A DNA stretch of 20,505 nt from Planctomycetota bacterium (GTDB lineage Bacteria; Planctomycetota; Planctomycetia; Pirellulales; UBA1268): positions 1-20,505 of the forward strand of contig QWPO01000090.1 of NCBI GenBank assembly GCA_003669255.1, given 5' to 3'. The number at the start of each line of letters is the position of its first letter. Within the stretch, counting starts at the first letter, position 1. The position numbers and the translations under genes are program-made. Shown here piece after piece: positions 1 to 6,460 of this stretch. Below the pieces are notes generated by a model. That model searched no databases, was not told the origin of the DNA, and worked only from the letters and a program-made list of their open reading frames with translations.

Positions 1-85
1 AACGCAAAGCACAGGGCAAGGTTTGGCATCTATCTCACCAAATGCGGCAGAAACGGCACGGCTCTGGAGCAGATCGCGCCAGGAG

Positions 86-160
86 GGTGGAGCGATTCGC
101 TCCACTTGGGACTGGGGGGGTGGAGCGATTCGCCTCAGGGGGTGGAGCGATTCGCCCCAC
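86..160. repeat. Three copies of a 15-bp hairpin-forming repeat
   Basis: The 15-mer GGTGGAGCGATTCGC occurs at 86-100, 119-133 and 141-155. The first copy extends into a perfect interrupted palindrome, GTGGAGCG-ATT-CGCTCCAC (87-105). The third (142-160) keeps the palindrome with one mismatch, and the second has a degraded right arm. The cluster lies 60-140 bp beyond the stop codon of the minus-strand PEP-CTERM gene. It looks like a short REP-type element family, distinct from the CAGGTT palindromes. Its function is unknown. Confidence 0.75.
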
Positions 161-179
161 CCGTCAGGGGCGGGATGCA

Positions 180-204
180 CCGCAGGTTACCAACCTGCGG
201 CTAC
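180..204 (-). repeat. REP-like palindrome, copy 1
   Basis: CCGCAGGTT-ACC-AACCTGCGG is a perfect 9-bp stem with a 3-nt loop, followed on the plus strand by CTAC. Read on the minus strand it begins GTAG and then the hairpin. It lies about 20 nt past the stop codon of the minus-strand PEP-CTERM gene and belongs to the same family as the palindromes at 3158-3330 and 9024-9046. Confidence 0.8.
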
Positions 205-222
205 GTAACACGCGCCCATCGC

Positions 223-1866
223 TTACGCAATCGGGTCGTCTGATGTGGGAGGCGTGACGACCTTCGCCGCCCGCCGCTTCCGCCACCGCATCATCCCGGC
301 GAGGCCTGCACTGGCGGATGCCATGAGGGCGATCGTCGAGGGCTCCGGCAAGACCGTGATGAAGCCCGTCGTCGGGTCGAACATGGCCGACTGGCCGGCA
401 GCGAGGCCGGTGGCGTTCACCGCCGAAAAGTTGCCCGAGCGGCCGCCGGTGTTGGCGAAGATCTGGTCAACGTTGAAGCCCCCGGCATACGGGCCGCCAC
501 CGAACGCGAGCGACAAGACGCCGCCGAAGATCACGCTACCGCTGCCGCTCACGCGGTCGTACGAGCCGGCCGTGAAGGCAGGATCAGTGATCTCAAACAC
601 GCTCGTGCCCGACTGCGAGAGGTCGAGCGTGAAGCCAGAGCCGATAGTCACCGTGCCGGGGCTGTTGCCCGGCAGGAACGACCCGAGCACGGCGAGCGAC
701 TTGCCGCTGCCCGAGATCGTGCCCACGCCGGCGAGGTTGCCGGTCGTGGGCAGCGAGTAGCTGCTGGCGGTGAGGGCTGAGAGGTCGAACACGCCGGAAC
801 TGCCGGTGGATCCGAGGTTCAAGCCGCCGGTGCCGATCGAGCCTGAGCCCGAGAGGGCGATCGTGCCACCCGAGATCGTGGTCAGGCCGGTGTAGGAGTT
901 CGCACCGCCGAGCGTGAATTGTCCGGTGCCGAGTTTCACGACCGCACCCGATCCACTGAGAACCCCCGTGTAGGTCGAGGCATTGGAACGATTGAAGACG
1001 AGCGTGCCATTGTTGGCGAGGCTGCCGGTGCCGCCGAGGAGAACACCCGTGTTCGTGCCCGTTCCGATCTGAAGCGTGCCGCCAGCATTGAGGCTGATCG
1101 TGCCGGCCGCCCCCCTGACAAGGTTCCCTCGTAGCGCTACCAGGCCGCCATTGCCGATCGTGAGCGAGCCAGTGCCGCCGTCGCCGACAGTGAGGTTTGA
1201 GGTATAGGACATGGTGCCACCCGACACGGTCACGCTGCCGACGCTCCCCAGGTTCCTTCCGATGCTGCAAACGACCCCGGTGACGCTGCCACCAGTCACG
1301 TCGAGCGTGCCAGAGCCATCCCAGCCGACATAGGTAAAACTGCCGTTCGTCCAGGTACCGCTGCTGACCGTCACCGACGCCTGGCCACCCGCTGAAAAGC
1401 CCAGGTAACTGCTCCCATTGCCGACATAGCCGCCGTTGATCGAGAGCGTGCCGGCGCCACCATTCGTGTTGCCTAGATAGAGCGTGCGCCCTCCGTTATT
1501 GCCGATCAACAGCCGGCCGGAGTCAACCGTGGTCGTCATGTCCAGACCAACTCCGACGGAGACGGTCGTCCCAGTCAGCATCAGTGTTCCGGCATTGGTG
1601 AGCGAGAGGGTTCCGCTACCGGTGAGAGTACTCGACATCGTGAGCGTGCCGCTCGTCTGATTGAACTGGAGCGTGCCGTTGTCGGTGATGGGGCCCGTGA
1701 TCGTTGCGCCGTCGTTCAACACCACTCTATCGCCGGGGGCGATCGTGCCCCCGGCATAGGCCGACGTATACGTGGTCGTGGCAGCGCGGGCAGGCACGGC
1801 CAGCGACCCAAACAAGACCGCCACGCCGAAGGAAACGACGATGCGGAGGAAACGGGTGAACGGCAT
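223..1866 (-). CDS. PEP-CTERM surface protein with autotransporter-type beta-strand repeats
   Basis: This is a predicted exported protein of 547 residues. Residues 1-28 are a signal peptide ending in ARA. About residues 60-250 are Gly/Ser/Thr-rich repeats of the GTLTIGNGG and LxVGDGGTGSL kind, resembling T5SS/PEP-CTERM-associated repeats. Around 303-343 is a classic autotransporter-associated strand repeat (KLGTGQFTLGGANSYTGLTTISGGT). The C-terminus has a PEP motif (507-509), a hydrophobic helix (about 511-526) and a basic RWRKRR patch, the signature of exosortase sorting. Fifteen residues follow the basic patch, which is longer than usual. The ATG at 1866 is preferred because AGGAG lies 10 nt upstream and the signal peptide begins there. 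An in-frame start at 1965 would add 33 residues without a signal. The protein probably forms a beta-helix and is sorted to the cell surface or matrix; its ligand is unknown. No autotransporter barrel is present. Confidence 0.9.
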   Translation of the reverse strand: MPFTRFLRIVVSFGVAVLFGSLAVPARAATTTYTSAYAGGTIAPGDRVVLNDGATITGPITDNGTLQFNQTSGTLTMSSTLTGSGTLSLTNAGTLMLTGTTVSVGVGLDMTTTVDSGRLLIGNNGGRTLYLGNTNGGAGTLSINGGYVGNGSSYLGFSAGGQASVTVSSGTWTNGSFTYVGWDGSGTLDVTGGSVTGVVCSIGRNLGSVGSVTVSGGTMSYTSNLTVGDGGTGSLTIGNGGLVALRGNLVRGAAGTISLNAGGTLQIGTGTNTGVLLGGTGSLANNGTLVFNRSNASTYTGVLSGSGAVVKLGTGQFTLGGANSYTGLTTISGGTIALSGSGSIGTGGLNLGSTGSSGVFDLSALTASSYSLPTTGNLAGVGTISGSGKSLAVLGSFLPGNSPGTVTIGSGFTLDLSQSGTSVFEITDPAFTAGSYDRVSGSGSVIFGGVLSLAFGGGPYAGGFNVDQIFANTGGRSGNFSAVNATGLAAGQSAMFDPTTGFITVLPEPSTIALMASASAGLAGMMRWRKRRAAKVVTPPTSDDPIA

Positions 1867-1876
1867 CACGAGCAGA

Positions 1877-1881
1877 CTCCT
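1877..1881 (-). promoter_or_regulatory. Ribosome binding site that fixes the PEP-CTERM gene start
   Basis: AGGAG on the minus strand sits 10 nt before the ATG at 1866. It favours this start over the longer in-frame reading from 1965, which lacks a signal peptide at its N-terminus. Confidence 0.6.
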
Positions 1882-1920
1882 GCGGCAGGGATTCGTAACC
1901 GATGTTTCCCATGTCGGAAC

Positions 1921-1926
1921 GTTATA
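1921..1926 (-). promoter_or_regulatory. Candidate -10 element for the PEP-CTERM gene
   Basis: TATAAC on the minus strand matches the sigma-70 -10 consensus at five of six positions and lies about 55 nt before the start codon. The hexamer 17 nt upstream (TTTCTG) is a poor -35 match, so this is only a candidate. Confidence 0.25.
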
Positions 1927-2006
1927 CTGCCGAGTCGCTCGCCCAGAAACCGTGAAACCAACCATGCGACGAATCGGGCATGGGTAGGGACGAGCCGGGA
2001 AAGACG

Positions 2007-2024
2007 ATTGGCCATTCGGCCAAT
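2007..2024. terminator. Palindrome between two minus-strand genes; weak terminator or operator
   Basis: ATTGGCC-ATTC-GGCCAAT is a perfect 7-bp stem with a 4-nt loop. It lies 58-75 nt past the stop of the DUF1571-like gene and about 140 nt before the PEP-CTERM start. On the minus strand it is followed by CGTCTTT, only a weak T-tract, so it could be a terminator for the upstream gene or a protein-binding site for the downstream one. Confidence 0.35.
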
Positions 2025-2081
2025 GCCACGCCAGGCGAGAGGCGACGCTACCCAGTGCCCTCGCCCGTCCACGTCAGGCCG

Positions 2082-2999
2082 TCACGGGCGGCGCAGGATC
2101 GCCGGTTCGAAGGTCGCGTCGTCCAGATCCACGTTGAGCGTCACGTTGGTGTACGTGAACTCGGCCATCAACGGCGGCTGTTGGCCGGGCGTTTCTGGCC
2201 AGTCATACACATCAAAACGCACGGGCACGTGCAACTCGGAATCGATCGACATGCTGGCGCTGAAGAACTGCAGGCCGTCGCGGCGCTGCGGGTGCGTGAT
2301 CCGCAGCATCTCGCAGGGGCGACCGTTGATCGTGGCGGTTGTGATGCGCTCCACGATCGTGTTGTCGCCGGATGGGTCGGCTGCGATATCCTGCTGCAAC
2401 GTGCGGATCGTCCGGTCGAGGAGATGCGAAAACCCGATCTCGGTGATCGGCATAAGGCTCTCCCGTTTGACGATGGAGCCAAATGGATCGATGTCGATGA
2501 CGACGTGGCTGAAGCGTCTGCCGCCCTTGCGGACCAGCAGCCTGTCGTCATTCTGGCCGGCGACAAACAGGGCTCGGCGGCCTTCGACGTCGGAGGGGCC
2601 GAGAAACTCGAGCAGCACGCTGAGTGGCTGAGTCACCCGCCCGCCCGCAGAGGTCTGTTCGCGGACACGCATGTCGATGTAGTAGTAGTCCTGCAACTCG
2701 CCGTCGATCCGTTCACGCTTGGTGACCCGGCACGTGAAGTCGCGCACAGTCTGCCGCAGATAGGCTTGCTCGCGGTGAGCGAACTTCAACACCGCAGCGA
2801 GTGGATGGTCGAGCGCCGGCCGCGGGCCGGGCACCGCTGGTAGAAACGCTTCGACCGCTGTGGCGGAAGTTGGCGTGGCGGCCGCCGGCGCGGTGGCGAA
2901 GGTGCCAGCCTGTTGAGCACGAACGCAGCGGAGTCCTGAAACCGGCCCGCTGAGCATCAGCAGGATCGCCACACCGGTGCAAAGCCATCGTCGGGACAT
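2082..2999 (-). CDS. Secreted DUF1571-family protein
   Basis: The product has 305 residues. A signal peptide ends near residue 28 (CVRA-QQ). The mature protein begins with a low-complexity Ala/Pro/Thr stretch and then the recognisable DUF1571 core. That core has HREQAYLRQTVRDFTCRVTKRERIDGEL, then a segment meaning 'mechanical' beta strands (LSVLLEFLGPSDVEGRRALFVAGQNDDRLLV), and a C-terminal half ending ATFEPAILRRP. The family is common in planctomycetes and has no established function; the strand pattern recalls LolA/LppX-like periplasmic lipid carriers, which is an analogy only. The ATG at 2999 is chosen because GAAGGG lies about 8 nt upstream and the signal peptide starts there. A longer reading to 3164 would run into the palindrome array. 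It is flanked by 367 bp upstream and about 215 bp downstream, so it is probably monocistronic. Confidence 0.85.
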   Translation of the reverse strand: MSRRWLCTGVAILLMLSGPVSGLRCVRAQQAGTFATAPAAATPTSATAVEAFLPAVPGPRPALDHPLAAVLKFAHREQAYLRQTVRDFTCRVTKRERIDGELQDYYYIDMRVREQTSAGGRVTQPLSVLLEFLGPSDVEGRRALFVAGQNDDRLLVRKGGRRFSHVVIDIDPFGSIVKRESLMPITEIGFSHLLDRTIRTLQQDIAADPSGDNTIVERITTATINGRPCEMLRITHPQRRDGLQFFSASMSIDSELHVPVRFDVYDWPETPGQQPPLMAEFTYTNVTLNVDLDDATFEPAILRRP

Positions 3000-3157
3000 G
3001 AAATGACCCTTCAGGCAGGGACTCGCGAAAGACTTGATCCTACCAGTTGGTGATCGAAATCCGCGCCAAATTGTCAGCCAGTCGTCAGTCTGGGAAGGCA
3101 CCTCCGCGGCCGCAGAGTCTGCCTGTCCAGCGCATCCCATACCGAGCGGCGTGGCCA

Positions 3158-3299
3158 GTAGCAAGGGTTTCCAACCTATGCCTACTTACCACCCCCGTAG
3201 CACAGGTTGCCAACCTGTGCCTACTTGCCGCCCCGGTAGCACAGGTTGCCAACCTGTGCCTACTTGCCGCCCCTGTAGCACAGGTTTCCAACCTGTGCC
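3158..3299 (+). repeat. REP-like palindrome array, four copies at 39-bp period
   Basis: Copies lie at 3158-3185, 3197-3224, 3236-3263 and 3275-3299. The unit is GTAG followed by CACAGGTT-nnC-AACCTGTG and usually CCTAC. The second and third 39-bp units, including their 11-bp linkers, differ only at the last base. The first copy is degenerate (CAAGGGTT/AACCTATG). Each can fold into an 8-bp stem with a 3-nt loop. The identical linkers and short period argue for tandem amplification. Confidence 0.85.
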
Positions 3300-3306
3300 G
3301 GATGTG

Positions 3307-3330
3307 CCGCAGGTTGAAAACCTGCGCTAC
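3307..3330 (-). repeat. REP-like palindrome, inverted copy closing the array
   Basis: CCGCAGGTT-GAA-AACCTGCG is followed by CTAC, so the GTAG foot is on the minus strand, opposite to the four copies to its left. Only 7 bp separate it from the copy at 3275-3299, giving a pair with GTAG at both outer ends. It begins 37 nt past the stop of the glutaminase gene, with GTAG nearest that stop. Confidence 0.8.
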
Positions 3331-3366
3331 GTGGTGGCACGGTAGCGGTTTCCACGCCGCCCGCGG

Positions 3367-5214
3367 TCACTCCCGCTCGGCGATCAGGATCCGCATGTCT
3401 TCGTTGACCTTCCGCAGCTTTGTCGCCAGCGACACGCCGATGTTCCGCAGGATCTTGGTGTGGAGCTGGGGATGAGTCTCGAGCAGGCGGTTGAAATCCT
3501 GTAGCTCAAATAGAGCGCACTCCACGGCTCCCTCCGCCACCACATTCGCCGACCGCCGGGCGCCGTCGAGAAACGCCATCTCGCCCACCATTGTCCCGAC
3601 CGAGAAACTCGCCACGCGGTTGCCGTTTTCGTGATCGCCCAGCCACACCCCAACAACGCCCATCGTGACGAGGAACAGGCTCGTGGCCTCGTCGCCGCGG
3701 CGAATCACATAGTCTCCGGGCCCGTACGATCGTCGTACGATCAATCCGCTGAACACGCCGAGTTCCTCGTCAGCGAGGCCGGCGGCGATCTCGAAGACCC
3801 GCAGGTCGTCTACCTTCAGCGGCCCCGTTGGCATGAGTTCGCGCAGGAGATCGTCCTCGCACCATTCAAGCGCCGCATCGGTCGACCGAAAGCGGAACAG
3901 GCCTTCGACGGCGGAGGCGTCGGCGAGATGTGAGGCCACCTCCTGACGCAGCAGCGGGAGTTGCTGCGTCGAGGTGAAAAAGACGGCGGTTCCCTGGTGG
4001 CTGAGGGTATCGGCCAGTTCGGCGAACAACTGCGCGGCCACGTGGTTGATCCCGGTGACGTGGTGGAAATCGAGGATCACACCCCGCCGGCGACCCGTAC
4101 AGCCGACGACGTCGCGGATGATCGGCTCGGCCGTGGCGAAGGCGAGATTTCCCTGGATCTCGACGAGGTGGATCTGCCCGCCGTGTTCGCCGAGGCAGGC
4201 CCGTTCCATGGGATGGCGGACGCGGCTCGAATGCCGTTCCGCACCGGTGCACCGCATCCGCCGGCTCGTGTGCGCGCAAAAGGGTGGATTGAACTGATGC
4301 AGCTGCCAGGCCTGCGAGAGCTCCCTACAAACCTGGATCGCCCGGGCACTGTTGCCCTGGGCGTCGAGCCGCGGGGAGTAGACGCCGATGCCCAACTGGC
4401 CGGTCAGGACGGCGACCACGCCCCCCGCCACGCCGCTCTTGGCCGGCATGCCGACGTTGTAGATCCAGCTCCCTGAAAAGTCATACATCCCACAGGAGGC
4501 CATCACGCTGAGCACACTCCGGACGTGCGTGTCTTTGATCGCCCGCGTTCCAGTCAGCGGGTTGACGCCCTGGTTGGCCAGCGTGGCCCCCATGAGCGCG
4601 AGGTCCACACAGTTCACGGAGATGGCGCATTGCCGAAAATACGTGTCCACCGCTGCGGTTGGGTCGCCCTCGAGGACGTCGAAGTTTCGCAGCAGGTGGC
4701 CAATGGCGCGGTTGCGGTGTCCGGTGAGACTCTCGGATTCGTAGACCGCCTCATCGACATGCATCGCGTGGCCGGTGTATCGGGAGAACATCTCCAGAAT
4801 CCGTTTGAAGCATGGTTCGGGTTGGGAGGCCCCAATCTGGCCCGTGGTGGCGATCGCCCCGGCGTTAATCATGGGGTTGAGCGGACAACCGCTCGTCTTG
4901 TGGAGGCTGATGGCGTTGAAGGCATCACCGCTGGGTTCAACGCCGACCTTCGTCAACATGTGCTCCGGGCCTCGCTCGTCGAGGGCCAAGCCATACACAA
5001 ACGGCTTCGAGATCGATTGGATCGTGAACCTCTGCCGGGAATCCCCGACTTCGTAGACGAAGCCGTCGGCGGTGGCGACGCAAATGCCGAAACACTCCGG
5101 ATTGGTGGCGGCCAGCTCGGGGATGTAGGTCGCGACCTCCCCCTCGCGGAACTCGGCGTACTTGGCGTGGAGGAACTCAAGGAAGTCTTGGATCGGCGAA
5201 CGCCGGTCGGGCAT
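3367..5214 (-). CDS. glsA: Glutaminase fused to STAS and cyclic-nucleotide-binding domains
   Basis: The product has 615 residues. About 1-312 form a serine-dependent glutaminase (L-glutamine to glutamate plus ammonia). Active-site positions known from the family all appear at the expected spacing: Tyr30, Ser67-Ile-Ser-Lys70, Asn117, Glu161, Asn168, Tyr192, Tyr244 and Val262. After a basic linker (about 317-345), residues about 346-455 form a STAS domain (GVILDFHHVTGINHVAAQLF). Residues about 480-610 form a cNMP-binding domain with a phosphate-binding cassette (GEMAFLDGARRSANV, 544-558) containing the Glu and Arg that contact cyclic nucleotide. Stand-alone bacterial glutaminases are about 310 residues, so half of this protein is regulatory. 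It has no signal peptide and is probably cytoplasmic. The ATG at 5214 has GGAG 9 nt upstream. Catalysis is well supported; ligand control of activity is inferred from the fusion. Confidence 0.93.
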   Translation of the reverse strand: MPDRRSPIQDFLEFLHAKYAEFREGEVATYIPELAATNPECFGICVATADGFVYEVGDSRQRFTIQSISKPFVYGLALDERGPEHMLTKVGVEPSGDAFNAISLHKTSGCPLNPMINAGAIATTGQIGASQPEPCFKRILEMFSRYTGHAMHVDEAVYESESLTGHRNRAIGHLLRNFDVLEGDPTAAVDTYFRQCAISVNCVDLALMGATLANQGVNPLTGTRAIKDTHVRSVLSVMASCGMYDFSGSWIYNVGMPAKSGVAGGVVAVLTGQLGIGVYSPRLDAQGNSARAIQVCRELSQAWQLHQFNPPFCAHTSRRMRCTGAERHSSRVRHPMERACLGEHGGQIHLVEIQGNLAFATAEPIIRDVVGCTGRRRGVILDFHHVTGINHVAAQLFAELADTLSHQGTAVFFTSTQQLPLLRQEVASHLADASAVEGLFRFRSTDAALEWCEDDLLRELMPTGPLKVDDLRVFEIAAGLADEELGVFSGLIVRRSYGPGDYVIRRGDEATSLFLVTMGVVGVWLGDHENGNRVASFSVGTMVGEMAFLDGARRSANVVAEGAVECALFELQDFNRLLETHPQLHTKILRNIGVSLATKLRKVNEDMRILIAERE

Positions 5215-5442
5215 GGACCATCACTCCGCTGCAGGGGGCTGATGTCGGGGGCCGTTTGCGGGCCGCCATTCGGCACCGAGCGCAGCATACACTCGGCCCG
5301 GGATCGGGAGCCCTGGCGGCGGGCAGGCCGGATTCCCCAGTTGCCTGGCTTGCCCGGTTTCGGCGGCCTCAACTCTTCGCAGGGGTGTGCCGATCTCCAG
5401 CCACTGGGGAACTATCGGAAAAGTCATCGCGATCGGAGCGAC
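5215..5442. other. Divergent intergenic region
   Basis: These 228 bases separate the minus-strand glutaminase from the plus-strand sulfotransferase and should hold promoters for both. I could not pick out a convincing -35/-10 pair or operator. An open frame runs through on the plus strand in phase with the sulfotransferase, but its upstream part is antisense to the glutaminase and shows no domain. Confidence 0.5.
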
Positions 5443-6420
5443 ATGACCGCCGGCGTGGCTGCCAGCGACGGTCCCGGGGGGGAGCGTCCACTGATCATCT
5501 GCGGGATGCACCGCTCCGGCACGTCGTTTGTGGCGTCGCTGGTCGCTGGTGCCGGCGTGCATCTCGGCGACGAACTGCTCGAGTCGTCGCCCGGAAATCC
5601 ACGCGGCCACTTCGAGGACGTGGGCATCCTCGACTTCCACCGCACGGTGTTGATCGCCAACGGCATCGTCTCCGAGGGCTACACGACGCAGGCCACGATC
5701 GCCCTCTCGCCATCGCTGCGACGACAGGCGGCCGATCTGCTCGCCGCACGGGCCGGACGTGGCCGGACATGGGGCTGGAAGGAGCCGCGAACGACGCTGT
5801 TTCTCGATGTCTGGCAGACGCTTGTGCCGGAGGCCCGCTTCCTGCTCCTCTTCCGGAGGCCGTGGGAGGTGGTCGACTCGTTGTTCCGCCGCGGAGAGAC
5901 CACGTTTCGCCATAACCCGGCGTTTGCGCTCGACGTCTGGCTGCACTACAACCGCCTGCTGCTCGAGTTCGCCACCCGCAATCCAGAGGTCACGCTGGTG
6001 TGCGAGGCCGCCCAGGCGGTCGCCAACCCGCGCGGGCTGTGCGACTCGATCCGCCAGCGGCTCCACGTGCCGATTGGCGATCCGCCCGACTGCTACGACG
6101 ACTCGCTGCTCCAGCAGGATGGCGACGGAGGCCGGCCCGCGCTGCTGGCCGCCATGTGCCCCGAGTCGATCACGCTCTACCGGCAGTTGCAGGAACTGAC
6201 GGGCGCGCCGGCAGACGGCTTCACGGCCCCGACGCCGCTGGCCCTGCGGGGCCATCTCCTCGCGGAGTGGCAGCGGTCGGCCGTCCATGGAGCCGTCCGT
6301 GGAGATGGTGCGCGGGGGCATCGCGGCCCCGACCAACGTCGATCGCCGCGCGGGGGTGACTGGCGGCGGCGATGGCCGCTCTCGTGGTGGCAACGACCGC
6401 CGCCACGCCGGGCGGCGTGA
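5443..6420 (+). CDS. PAPS-dependent sulfotransferase family protein
   Basis: The product has 325 residues. Near the N-terminus is the 5'-phosphosulfate-binding loop, GMHRSGTSFV (21-30). A WGWKEPRTTLF segment (110-120) matches the conserved W-x-D/E-PR motif of bacterial sulfotransferases. FLLLFRRPWEVVDSLFRRG (133-151) is the 3'-phosphate-binding element with its Arg and Ser. The enzyme should transfer sulfate from PAPS to a hydroxyl of a sugar or other acceptor; the neighbouring glycosyltransferase makes a glycan likely. The ATG at 5443 is chosen because GGAG lies just upstream and the domain starts at once; the frame stays open much further 5', opposite the glutaminase gene. The last 50 or so residues are Arg/Gly/Trp-rich with no family likeness, possibly a tail or the result of a frameshift. 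The gene ends 40 nt before the next start, suggesting an operon. Confidence 0.85.
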   Translation: MTAGVAASDGPGGERPLIICGMHRSGTSFVASLVAGAGVHLGDELLESSPGNPRGHFEDVGILDFHRTVLIANGIVSEGYTTQATIALSPSLRRQAADLLAARAGRGRTWGWKEPRTTLFLDVWQTLVPEARFLLLFRRPWEVVDSLFRRGETTFRHNPAFALDVWLHYNRLLLEFATRNPEVTLVCEAAQAVANPRGLCDSIRQRLHVPIGDPPDCYDDSLLQQDGDGGRPALLAAMCPESITLYRQLQELTGAPADGFTAPTPLALRGHLLAEWQRSAVHGAVRGDGARGHRGPDQRRSPRGGDWRRRWPLSWWQRPPPRRAA

Positions 6421-6460
6421 ACCGCCGGCTGGAGGGGTGGACGCTCCCGGGGGGGAACGA

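Larger units (their letters stand above)
3000..3366. other. Intergenic region between glutaminase and DUF1571 genes
   Basis: No credible gene is present in these 367 bases. The left part (3000-3157) is the leader of the DUF1571-like gene, in which I could not find a convincing promoter. The right part (3158-3330) is filled by five palindromic repeats, listed separately. Open frames across the array translate to a repetitive GCQPVPTCRP-type peptide that simply reflects the DNA repeat. Confidence 0.7.

Noticed and set aside
1980..2843. 287-codon plus-strand open frame
   Set aside because: It is the antisense shadow of the DUF1571-like gene, whose signal peptide, ribosome binding site and family motifs are on the minus strand.
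3158..3330. Possible CRISPR array
   Set aside because: The period is 39 bp, the linkers are only about 11 bp and nearly identical to each other, and no cas gene is nearby. CRISPR spacers would be longer and different.
3034..3475. Open frames with a repeated GCQPVPTC-type peptide
   Set aside because: They are translations of the 39-bp palindrome array, with the same short peptide in every unit and no ribosome binding site. The DNA repeat explains them.
4525..5442. 5' extension of the sulfotransferase frame
   Set aside because: It is antisense to the well-supported glutaminase gene, and the sulfotransferase motifs begin only after 5443, where a ribosome binding site is present.
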